Shown piece by piece: positions 48,426-56,391 of a DNA stretch of 64,000 nucleotides. This stretch comes from Enterococcus hirae ATCC 9790 (GTDB lineage Bacteria > Bacillota > Bacilli > Lactobacillales > Enterococcaceae). Below the pieces are notes generated by a model. The model saw only the letters and a program-made list of their open reading frames with translations, was not told the origin of the DNA and made no database searches. The position numbers and the translations under genes are program-made. The stretch is taken from the NCBI RefSeq assembly GCF_000271405.2, contig NC_018081.1, forward strand, positions 1,012,001-1,076,000, in the 5' to 3' direction. Within the stretch, counting starts at the first letter, position 1, and each line of letters begins with the position of its first letter.

Positions 48426-49466
48426 TTGGCAGATGATCGTAAAGCAGCCTTAGATGCTGCGTTGAAAAAAATTGAAAAGAACTATGGGAAAGGCTCGATC
48501 ATGAAACTTGGCGAAAAAATCGACCAACAAGTTTCGACTATCCCAAGTGGTTCTCTTGCATTAGATGTTGCTTTAGGTGTTGGTGGTTACCCACGAGGAC
48601 GTATCATTGAAGTATATGGTCCTGAAAGTTCAGGTAAGACAACCGTTGCCTTGCATGCAATCGCTGAAGTACAAAAAAATGGCGGAACAGCCGCTTTTAT
48701 CGATGCTGAGCATGCCTTAGACCCACAATATGCTCAAAAATTAGGGGTAAACATTGACGAATTACTTCTTTCACAACCAGATACTGGGGAACAAGGACTA
48801 GAAATCGCTGATGCGCTTGTATCAAGTGGTGCAGTAGATATCGTAGTAGTCGATTCGGTTGCAGCTTTAGTTCCACGTGCTGAAATCGATGGAGAAATGG
48901 GTGACTCTCACGTAGGGTTACAAGCTCGATTAATGTCACAAGCATTGCGTAAACTATCTGGGTCGATCAATAAAACAAAAACGATCGCTATTTTCATTAA
49001 CCAAATTCGTGAAAAAGTTGGAGTGATGTTCGGTAATCCTGAAATCACACCTGGGGGACGTGCATTAAAATTCTATGCAACGATTCGTTTAGAAGTGCGC
49101 CGTGCGGAACAATTGAAACAAGGAACAGACATTGTTGGGAACCGTACGAAGATCAAAGTAGTTAAAAATAAAGTAGCGCCACCATTCAAAATTGCTGAAG
49201 TCGATGTGATGTATGGGCAAGGAATTTCTCAAGAAGGAGAATTGCTTGATATGGCGGTTGAAAAAGATATCGTTGATAAAAGTGGTGCTTGGTATTCTTA
49301 CAAAGAAGATCGTATTGGACAAGGTCGTGAGAATGCAAAAAATTACATGTCCACTCATCCCGAAATGATGGCAGAAGTTTCTGCTTTAGTCCGGGCGGCT
49401 TATGGGATCGGTGAAGATGTAGAAATACCCGAAGAAACGCAAGCAGAACTTCCTTTAGAGGAATAA
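48426..49466 (+). CDS. recA: Recombinase RecA
   Basis: A 346-residue recombinase. The start is a TTG ([29 protein letters not shown] follows) with AAGGAGG 9 nt upstream; an upstream in-frame ATG would add eight non-conserved residues. Walker A is GPESSGKTT, then [37 protein letters not shown] and the DNA-binding loop [35 protein letters not shown]. It drives recombination and SOS induction. A LexA-like box lies upstream and a terminator downstream. Confidence 0.98.
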   Translation: MADDRKAALDAALKKIEKNYGKGSIMKLGEKIDQQVSTIPSGSLALDVALGVGGYPRGRIIEVYGPESSGKTTVALHAIAEVQKNGGTAAFIDAEHALDPQYAQKLGVNIDELLLSQPDTGEQGLEIADALVSSGAVDIVVVDSVAALVPRAEIDGEMGDSHVGLQARLMSQALRKLSGSINKTKTIAIFINQIREKVGVMFGNPEITPGGRALKFYATIRLEVRRAEQLKQGTDIVGNRTKIKVVKNKVAPPFKIAEVDVMYGQGISQEGELLDMAVEKDIVDKSGAWYSYKEDRIGQGRENAKNYMSTHPEMMAEVSALVRAAYGIGEDVEIPEETQAELPLEE

Positions 49467-49582
49467 GATGAAGTAAGAATAGAAATAATCGAATAACTAT
49501 TCAAAGGATGTTTGAGCATCGAGAGAACTCGCGTCGTTCAGAGAAAGTGTTTTCCTTTGATATGTTGTCGATTGAATCTAAT

Positions 49583-49617
49583 AAGCCGAAATTTTTTAAA
49601 ATTTCGGCTTATTTTTT
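49583..49617 (+). terminator. Terminator of recA
   Basis: AAGCCGAAAT and ATTTCGGCTT form the stem, followed by ATTTTTTG. Between it and rny (49618-50034) is an AT-rich stretch in which I see no gene; it probably holds the rny promoter (TTGACACTACGGGGTAC near 49890). Confidence 0.9.
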
Positions 49618-50034
49618 GTCTTTTAAGTAGTCATTTGACTATACTTTCTCCTAAAACATAATGGGAAATGGGAATGTTTATGCAGTGACTGACTACATCG
49701 GCAGAAAGGGACTATTCTACTTAAATGAAAGGATAGTTTGTTACTTAAAAGTCATTTTTTGTTCTTAATTTTCATTAATGCAAAATTATTTGTTCTTAAT
49801 ATGTTTTGGTTATTATTTAATATTATCTTTTATTCATAAAATGACCTTTAAATGAAAATAGAGAAAGCCGTTTCTTATGTATTTAAAGTTGACACTACGG
49901 GGTACAAACATTAGAATAAACTTGTGCATGTTTTTGTACACCTATGCATAAAGCATATTAACAAGTTTAGAGTACTTTATCATAAAAGTTATATAGATGA
50001 TAAAAATGAAAAAGATAGTATGGAGGTGGATTTT

Positions 50035-51591
50035 ATGGTATTCAATATTCTCCTCGCTATCATCGGTTTAATTGTCGGTCTTGGTTTAGGGTTTATGGTT
50101 GCAAAGTCACGTCATGAAAAAGAAATTGCAGGTGCTCAATCATCAGCAGCTGGAATTATTGATAGTGCAAAGAAAGAAGCAGAAACTCTAAAAAAAGAAG
50201 CATTGTTAGAAGCTAAGGAGGAAAACCAGAAATATCGTTCTGAAGTGGAGAGTGAGTTGAGAGAAAGCAAGTTAGAATTAAAATCTCAAGAAAATCGTTT
50301 AATTCAGCGTGAACAAACGTTGAATCGTAAGGATGACTCATTGGAAAAACGTGAGACCTCACTTGAAAGCAAAGAAGAAGCACTTAGTTCAAAACAGCAA
50401 TTGATTGAAGAGCGAGAAAAAGACGTTGAAAAGTTGATTGAAGAACAACAAAGAGAATTAGAAAAAATTGCTGGTTTATCTAAAGAAGATGCAAAAGATG
50501 TCATCATGAAATCAACTGAAGAAGAATTGAATCATGAATTGACGTTAATGGTCAAAGAATCGGAACAACGTGCAAAAGAAGAAGCAGATCGTAAAGCCAA
50601 AAATCTTTTATCGTTAGCGATTCAGCGCTGTGCGGCAGACCAAGTATCTGAAACAACTGTATCCGTAGTAACTTTACCAAATGATGAAATGAAAGGACGC
50701 ATCATTGGTCGAGAAGGACGAAATATCCGTACACTAGAAACATTGACTGGAATTGACTTGATCATTGATGATACACCAGAAGCAGTGGTCCTTTCAGGTT
50801 TTGATCCAATTCGTAGAGAAATCGCTCGGATGACTTTAGAAAAACTGATCCAAGATGGACGGATCCATCCTGCACGAATCGAAGAAATGGTCGAAAAATC
50901 GCGTAAAGAAATGGATGAACGAATCCGTGAGTACGGGGAAGAAGCGGCGTTTGAAGTTGGTGCGCATACCCTTCATCCAGATTTGATCAAAATCATGGGT
51001 CGTCTTCATTTTAGAACTAGCTATGGACAAAATGTTTTGAAACATTCAGTAGAGGTTGCTAAATTGTCAGGTATACTAGCCGCTGAGTTAGGCGAAGATA
51101 TCCAATTAGCTAAACGAGCTGGTTTGCTTCATGATATCGGGAAAGCATTAGATCATGAAATCGAAGGTTCTCACGTAGAGATCGGTGCAGAGTTAGCTGC
51201 TAAATACAAAGAAAATCCTGTAGTGATCAATGCGATTGCATCTCATCATGGAGATGTTGAAGCAACGTCAGTTATTTCTGTCTTGGTAGCTGCTGCAGAT
51301 GCCTTATCCGCTGCACGACCAGGAGCTAGAAGTGAATCCTTGGAAAATTATATCCGTCGCTTAAGAAGCTTAGAAAACATTTCAAATAGCTTTGCCGGAG
51401 TAGAATCTAGTTTTGCTGTTCAAGCTGGACGAGAAGTTCGGGTTATGGTAAAACCAGAAGAGATCTCTGATTTAGATGCAGTTCGTTTAGTACGAGATAT
51501 TCGTAAACGAATTGAAGAAGAATTAGATTATCCAGGGCATATCAAAGTCATCGTTATTCGTGAAACGCGTGCGACAGACTACGCTAAGTAA
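50035..51591 (+). CDS. rny: Ribonuclease Y
   Basis: A 518-residue endoribonuclease that starts mRNA decay at the membrane. It has an N-terminal membrane helix ([21 protein letters not shown]) and a long charged coiled coil to about residue 200. A KH domain follows ([33 protein letters not shown]), then an HD domain with [12 protein letters not shown] and [16 protein letters not shown] 8 nt before the ATG at 50035 fixes the start; the frame is open 37 codons further upstream but that part is unlike the family. Confidence 0.97.
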   Translation: MVFNILLAIIGLIVGLGLGFMVAKSRHEKEIAGAQSSAAGIIDSAKKEAETLKKEALLEAKEENQKYRSEVESELRESKLELKSQENRLIQREQTLNRKDDSLEKRETSLESKEEALSSKQQLIEEREKDVEKLIEEQQRELEKIAGLSKEDAKDVIMKSTEEELNHELTLMVKESEQRAKEEADRKAKNLLSLAIQRCAADQVSETTVSVVTLPNDEMKGRIIGREGRNIRTLETLTGIDLIIDDTPEAVVLSGFDPIRREIARMTLEKLIQDGRIHPARIEEMVEKSRKEMDERIREYGEEAAFEVGAHTLHPDLIKIMGRLHFRTSYGQNVLKHSVEVAKLSGILAAELGEDIQLAKRAGLLHDIGKALDHEIEGSHVEIGAELAAKYKENPVVINAIASHHGDVEATSVISVLVAAADALSAARPGARSESLENYIRRLRSLENISNSFAGVESSFAVQAGREVRVMVKPEEISDLDAVRLVRDIRKRIEEELDYPGHIKVIVIRETRATDYAK

Positions 51592-51596
51592 AAAAT

Positions 51597-51640
51597 AAAA
51601 GAACGTTACGATTAGTTAGGATAATCGTAGCGTCTTTTTT
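51597..51640 (+). terminator. Terminator of rny
   Basis: AAAAGAACGTTACGATTA and TAATCGTAGCGTCTTTT form a stem with one bulge and mismatch, followed by TT. The next 425 bp (51641-52065) are very AT-rich with no gene seen, and are presumably the promoter region of the lan genes. Confidence 0.85.
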
Positions 51641-52065
51641 GTTTTAAACCACTATTTAATCAAGCTTGATCGCTTTAACATTATTTTGATAAGAGGTTGA
51701 GCAGCTATAAACATGGTGTGTTAACTTTGAGTTCTAAATTAGCTTCTTAATAAGAAGTAGGCATAATCTAACTAGAGACGATTATTCTATCATTAAAGTA
51801 GATCAAAATTATTCTTAATGACTACTAGAAAATCAAACTAGGATGAAGAATAGTTAGGAAATAAAATTTGTTGCATTAGTGTACATTTTTTTAACGAGAG
51901 ATAAAAGTTGTATAAACTAGTAAAATATTGATCTATGAGTTTGAAATCAATTTTATGTACAATTTTTTACTAGGATTTATTGGGTAGAAAGATATAGTTT
52001 TTGTTCTTGAAAACACAAGTAATTGATTCTATATGATCTAAATATAGATGAGGTGGGGTAAGCAG

Positions 52066-53649
52066 ATGGATAATTATGAGTTGTTGGAATACAATTTAGC
52101 AGAATTTATGACTTCAGATATGCAAGAGGAATTTTTACAATTTTTTCATTTTCAGAATATTAATGAATTTAAGGAACAGTATGTTCATTCAAAAAAACTG
52201 CTAAAAGATCAGAACGAAGAGATGTTGAATGAACTAAAAGAATGGAGACAAGTTGATTCAATTGAAAAATTCTCGCAACAAGTAACAATAAAGCTAACTG
52301 AGCAATATTTTATGAAGTACCCAAATCTAATAAAATACAAAAATGTTAGCAATAACATTAATGAAAACCTTTGCAAAGATATTCATGAGATTCTTTTGCG
52401 AACGATTGTTTATGACTTTAATCTATTAAAGTCACAGTTACAAAAACTCTCTGTGAAAAGTTATATTAGAAATTATTTATCTAATGAGAAATACGTCACA
52501 GGTTTGTTTCAAAGATTTCCTGTTTTATTCAATTTAATAGATAAAAAAATCAAAGAAACAATTTGTTACATTTCTGAAGTTATCCAACATGTAGAGTATG
52601 ATTCAAAGGAAATTAACGAATTGTTTAGTATTCAACTTGATCAAGAAATAGGAGTTGAATTTTCTTCGGGTGATCCGCATCTGTCAGGAAAATTTCCACT
52701 CGTGATAACAGGTAAAAAGAATAAAATTATTTATAAACCACGAAGTAATTACAATGATTTATTATTTGGAGAATGCGTTGCTTTATTTAATAAAAATAAT
52801 TTTAACAAACAACTAGCACAAATAAAATTATTGAATCGTAAAACGTATTCTTGGTCAGAATTTGTTGTAAGTGATCCTTGTCAATCAGAAGAAGAAGTTC
52901 AAGATTTCTATTATAAAATGGGGGCAATTATTGCAATTCTTTTCTATTTAAATGCTTCGGATATTCATCTTGAAAATCTAATTGCAAGTGGTGGTTCACC
53001 CATGCTCATTGATTTAGAATGCTTGTTTAACAATTTAGATCGTATGGAAGCATTATCTGTAAATGATAAGATACATGAATTTTTGACTAATTCTGTTCTT
53101 AATTCTGGAATTGTACCTATGTACAACGAATTTTTTAAAGATGATATTTCGGCTTTAGGAAGTCATGAAAACTTATTCCAACGTTTTTCAGTACCACAAT
53201 TGATTGTTTCAGAAGATGATTTAGAAATTAAATTCACTGAAAATTCTGATGAATTTAAATATTCATATTCTAATGTTCCGATGTATCATGGACAAAATTA
53301 TCGTTTTTTAGACTATAAGCAACAGATCTATCAAGGATTTACAGAAACATTTCACCTATTTTTGGATAAAAAATCAGAGCTGATTGATATTGTTGAGCGC
53401 TATAAAAATGATATTACTATCCGACATTTAATAAAACCAACAGCAACTTACAGTAAAATAGCGACTTTAAGTTATCATCCTAGGTTCTTGACAGCACCGT
53501 TTGATCGCTTGTTATTTGTCTATTCTCAAATGGCAAGATTTGGTTCTACACCATTTCTTACCTATGAAATTGAGGACATACTAGAGGGGGATATCCCTTA
53601 TGTTTTTTCAAAACTTAACTCAAATACACTTAACATTTCAAAAAAATGA
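52066..53649 (+). CDS. lanM: Class II lanthipeptide synthetase LanM, N-terminal dehydratase part
   Basis: A 527-residue frame covering the LanM dehydratase (DUF4135), which phosphorylates Ser/Thr of the precursor and eliminates phosphate to give dehydro-residues. Family blocks are SSGDPHLSGKFPLVI near residue 199, KIIYKPRS near 223, the catalytic-like ASDIHLENLIASGGSPMLIDLECLF at about 297-318, and ILEGDIPYVF before the end. The start at 52066 is set by GAGGTGGGG upstream. It ends in ...NISKK then TGA, exactly where a single-chain LanM would pass into its cyclase domain. The stop overlaps the next ATG (ATGA). Base composition is clearly lower in GC than the flanking housekeeping genes, suggesting transfer. 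Confidence 0.88.
   Translation: MDNYELLEYNLAEFMTSDMQEEFLQFFHFQNINEFKEQYVHSKKLLKDQNEEMLNELKEWRQVDSIEKFSQQVTIKLTEQYFMKYPNLIKYKNVSNNINENLCKDIHEILLRTIVYDFNLLKSQLQKLSVKSYIRNYLSNEKYVTGLFQRFPVLFNLIDKKIKETICYISEVIQHVEYDSKEINELFSIQLDQEIGVEFSSGDPHLSGKFPLVITGKKNKIIYKPRSNYNDLLFGECVALFNKNNFNKQLAQIKLLNRKTYSWSEFVVSDPCQSEEEVQDFYYKMGAIIAILFYLNASDIHLENLIASGGSPMLIDLECLFNNLDRMEALSVNDKIHEFLTNSVLNSGIVPMYNEFFKDDISALGSHENLFQRFSVPQLIVSEDDLEIKFTENSDEFKYSYSNVPMYHGQNYRFLDYKQQIYQGFTETFHLFLDKKSELIDIVERYKNDITIRHLIKPTATYSKIATLSYHPRFLTAPFDRLLFVYSQMARFGSTPFLTYEIEDILEGDIPYVFSKLNSNTLNISKK
53638..53649 (+). other. A7 slippery heptamer at the LanM frame junction
   Basis: The zero-frame codons TCA AAA AAA TGA contain A_AAA_AAA, a canonical -1 slippery heptamer, directly before the stop. 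A -1 slip, transcriptional addition of one A, or one A missing from the sequence would all join the two LanM halves into one chain of about 968 residues, a normal LanM size. Confidence 0.6.
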
Positions 53650-54968
53650 CATTTACGAATAACAGTCGTATAGATTTCTTAACACTATGGAAAAAAAAGA
53701 TCCATTCTCTTAGTGAGAAAGATTTAAACTACCAATTAAATATTTTGCAAAAAAGCTTTGGAGATAAAAATATTACGTTAGAAGATCTTTTTATAATTGG
53801 AGAAAAAAATGATGAGATCAAGACTTTAGAATCTTACATCCATAGTAAAAGGATAGTACACAATAAGCAGGTGACGTGGCTTCATACCGGTTATGAAGAT
53901 TTAACAAAAGACAAAGATTTTAAAATTCGTTTAAAACTGCAGCCAATGAATAACAGTTTGTATAATGGGAAAATTGGTGTAGCAATCACTTACTATTATT
54001 TATGGAAAACAAAAAATGATTTTGATTACAAAAACAGATTTCTATTAATATTGAATGATTTACTTGATCATTTTGATTTATCTAATCAAAAAAATTATGA
54101 TATAGGGGTTTTTTCTGGATTAGGTGGTTATATCTATTTATTTAATTTGATTGCTCCATCCTTGCGAACATCAAAACTGATCGCAATTGAGCAAGATATC
54201 CTTCAATATCTGGGACAAAAAATAAAAAAAGACAAAATTCTGGATATTATGAGTGGTACGGCGGGGTTATTACTACTTTTTTGTAATATTTATAAAAAGA
54301 GCCCTAATAAAGAATTAAAAAAATTAATTGGACTTTGTGTGGAGAATTTATTAAATAATTTAATAGAATCAGAGGGAAAAGGAAGTTATTGGGAATCCTC
54401 TGTAGAAAAGAAACTTATTTTAGGTTTTTCTCACGGAACATCAGGTATTCTTTATGCTTTAGCGATTTATGAAGAGTTATTTTCGGTAACCAAAATAAAA
54501 GAAACGATTGGCGCAGTTACCTTATTTGAAAACCAACATCGTAAAAACGGTGTGTGGTTTGATACAAGAGGAGAAAAATGGATTGAGCAAAATACTTTTT
54601 ATTGTAATGGTCTTGTAGGAATGCTTACTCATCGATATCTTATGGAAGGAGAAAGCCCAGAGGAGCTATTATATTTTGCTCGATTAAAAGAAGAATTAAA
54701 CAAAGAACGTGTAGATAGTTGCTTATGTCATGGCTTTTTAGGAAATATGTGGCTTTACCGTCATTTCTTCATTCATCATAATATAAAGTCATATGCGTTC
54801 TTACTCGATGATTGGAATGCATACTTAGACAAACGAACAATTAATGAAAGTTGTTTAGAAGACGAGTTTCTAGATGTTGGTTTGATGACCGGTCTTTCCG
54901 GGGTGATTTTGGGATTGTTAGCGTTGGAGAACCCTAACATACCAAACATACTTTTATTCGATTTATAG
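53646..54968 (+). CDS. lanM: LanM C-terminal LanC-like cyclase part
   Basis: A 440-residue frame with the double-toroid LanC fold that adds Cys thiols to dehydro-residues to close (methyl)lanthionine rings. The zinc ligands are intact: Cys320 in FYCNGLVG and Cys361-His362 in SCLCHGFLG. The GFSHGTSGI block with His263 is also kept. It starts at the ATG overlapping the upstream stop and has no ribosome site of its own, so it depends on coupling or frameshifting. It ends after a last GG-type repeat (DVGLMTGLSGVILGLLALENP). A stand-alone class II cyclase of this kind would be unusual. Confidence 0.88.
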   Translation: MTFTNNSRIDFLTLWKKKIHSLSEKDLNYQLNILQKSFGDKNITLEDLFIIGEKNDEIKTLESYIHSKRIVHNKQVTWLHTGYEDLTKDKDFKIRLKLQPMNNSLYNGKIGVAITYYYLWKTKNDFDYKNRFLLILNDLLDHFDLSNQKNYDIGVFSGLGGYIYLFNLIAPSLRTSKLIAIEQDILQYLGQKIKKDKILDIMSGTAGLLLLFCNIYKKSPNKELKKLIGLCVENLLNNLIESEGKGSYWESSVEKKLILGFSHGTSGILYALAIYEELFSVTKIKETIGAVTLFENQHRKNGVWFDTRGEKWIEQNTFYCNGLVGMLTHRYLMEGESPEELLYFARLKEELNKERVDSCLCHGFLGNMWLYRHFFIHHNIKSYAFLLDDWNAYLDKRTINESCLEDEFLDVGLMTGLSGVILGLLALENPNIPNILLFDL

Positions 54969-55092
54969 ATAAATCCTTCAACCGAAAATACGAATGAAGA
55001 GATAGGATCTGATTGAATAATAGATTGATAAGTGTAACAAACAGTTGATGACAATAAAAAATGATTGATCAACTTGAAAGGAGGTGAAGAAA

Positions 55093-55254
55093 ATGGCAGT
55101 AGGACTATTAATGAAAGCAGGCAATGTTTCTGAAGAATTAGCAGTATTAAACAACGAACATAGTTTGAATGCTTCGCTAGATACCATCTGCGGAACAATG
55201 GGTAGCCTTGGTTGTGGTAGTTTTGGTTGTGGCTCTTTATCTAGCTGTTGCTAA
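55093..55254 (+). CDS. Putative lanthipeptide precursor (LanA-like), 53 residues
   Basis: A short gene 124 bp after the LanM cyclase frame, with the very strong site AAAGGAGGTGAAGAAA before its ATG. The first 30 residues (MAVGLLMKAGNVSEELAVLN...) contain acidic residues and a helical EELAVL stretch, as in leader peptides. From Thr31 on, the sequence has five Cys (33, 41, 46, 52, 53) and seven Ser/Thr (31, 35, 38, 43, 48, 50, 51) among Gly and few other residues, and it ends in Cys-Cys. I see no clear double-glycine cleavage site; G37-S38 and G42-S43 are possible but unproven. No known lantibiotic core is recognised. The terminator at 55335-55377 closes the locus. Confidence 0.75.
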   Translation: MAVGLLMKAGNVSEELAVLNNEHSLNASLDTICGTMGSLGCGSFGCGSLSSCC

Positions 55255-55334
55255 AATATATACGGATGAAAGGTTTCAGAGGTTTTATTGTGAATATTGA
55301 AAAATAATAATTCAGAATGAAGAGTCTGAATCTG

Positions 55335-55377
55335 GGACATTAATCAGAAAAAATCTGATTAATGTCCTACTTTTTTT
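55335..55377. terminator. Terminator of the lan locus and of proC
   Basis: GGACATTAATCAGA and TCTGATTAATGTCC form a perfect 14-bp stem around AAAAA, followed by TACTTTTTTT. It lies between convergent lan genes and proC. Confidence 0.92.
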
Positions 55378-55407
55378 AGTAAAAAGATTCCTTCAGACTC
55401 ATTCGTT

Positions 55408-56214
55408 TTATTTCTTATCCAGCATTTCTCGATCTTTTTCGATCGTTGTATTGATCCCTTTGATAATAGCAGGAATGAAGCCAGCTTCTTCTAAAGCCAC
55501 AACACCTGCAACGGTTGTTCCGCCAGGGGAAGAAACCTGGTCAACTAGCTCCCAAGGGTTTTCATCACTTGCTAGGAATTTTTGACAAGATCCCATAATA
55601 GCTTTGGCAGCGATCTCGGTTGCCATTTTTTTAGGTAAGCCATTAAAGACACCCGCACGACCCATGGCATCGATCAACATATAAATAAATGCTGGTGAAC
55701 TACCGGCTAACCCAATAAACGTACTGAAATCACCTTCTGCCAGTGGATAGACACTGCCGATTGCTTCAAAGATTTGCGTTGCTTCTTTGAATTCCTCATA
55801 TGTGACATGATGATTTTTACAGATAGCAGAGACACCTGCACCCACACTAACGTTTACGTTTGGCATGACACGAATGATTTTCGCTTCGGGGTCATTTAGG
55901 GCTTTTTCCAGATCATGTAATGATTTTCCTGAAGCAATTGAAATAAAGAGACATTTCTGACTATATTTTCTTAAATCCTTCAGTACTTGGTCAATGATTT
56001 TAGGTTTGACTGCCAGTAAAATGACATCTACTTGTTTTGCGACTTCTTGATTTGTTTGACAGGCGGTTACACCAGTTGCTTCTGCAAAACGTTGTGCATT
56101 TTCGAAATGACCACTTGAGACAAAAATATCTTCTTTAGCCACTGTTTCGTGTTCAATCAAGCCGTTAATGATTGCTTGCGCCATATTACCTGTTCCAATG
56201 AATCCAATTTTCAT
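55408..56214 (-). CDS. proC: Pyrroline-5-carboxylate reductase
   Basis: A 268-residue NAD(P)H-dependent enzyme for the last step of proline synthesis. MKIGFIGTGNMAQAIINGLI is the Rossmann site, then VILLAVKPKIIDQVL, IIRVMPNVNVSVGAGVSAIC and the C-terminal signature ELVDQVSSPGGTTVAGVVALEEAGF. Complete and of normal length. With proBA at 28.9-30.9 kb the window holds the whole route from glutamate to proline. Confidence 0.96.
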   Translation of the reverse strand: MKIGFIGTGNMAQAIINGLIEHETVAKEDIFVSSGHFENAQRFAEATGVTACQTNQEVAKQVDVILLAVKPKIIDQVLKDLRKYSQKCLFISIASGKSLHDLEKALNDPEAKIIRVMPNVNVSVGAGVSAICKNHHVTYEEFKEATQIFEAIGSVYPLAEGDFSTFIGLAGSSPAFIYMLIDAMGRAGVFNGLPKKMATEIAAKAIMGSCQKFLASDENPWELVDQVSSPGGTTVAGVVALEEAGFIPAIIKGINTTIEKDREMLDKK

Positions 56215-56391
56215 GTTATCCTCTCCTTTTGTTTTAGCATAGCTTTCTTTTCAATGAAGGGCAAGCAAAGAATAAAGCGTGTGGATAATAGATACATAAA
56301 CAGGTGAAACTAGTGCATAAGTGGTAAAAATAAGGTAAATAAGCTAACATTGATTTATAAATTGAAAGTTTTCAAGTAAGGATGGTAAAGT

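Noticed and set aside
49924-50034. Longer N-terminus for RNase Y
   Set aside because: The added 37 residues are unlike the family, and the strong GGAGGTG site selects the ATG at 50035.
54776-55198. 140- and 69-codon minus-strand frames opposite the LanM end and precursor gene
   Set aside because: Antisense to two better-supported genes, and they lack ribosome sites.
52066-55254. Reading the ABC exporter pair at 8.5-10.2 kb or the ABC/two-component operon at 0.5-3.8 kb as the export or immunity system of the lan locus
   Set aside because: They lie more than 40 kb away with their own regulation and no peptidase domain; nothing in the sequence links them.
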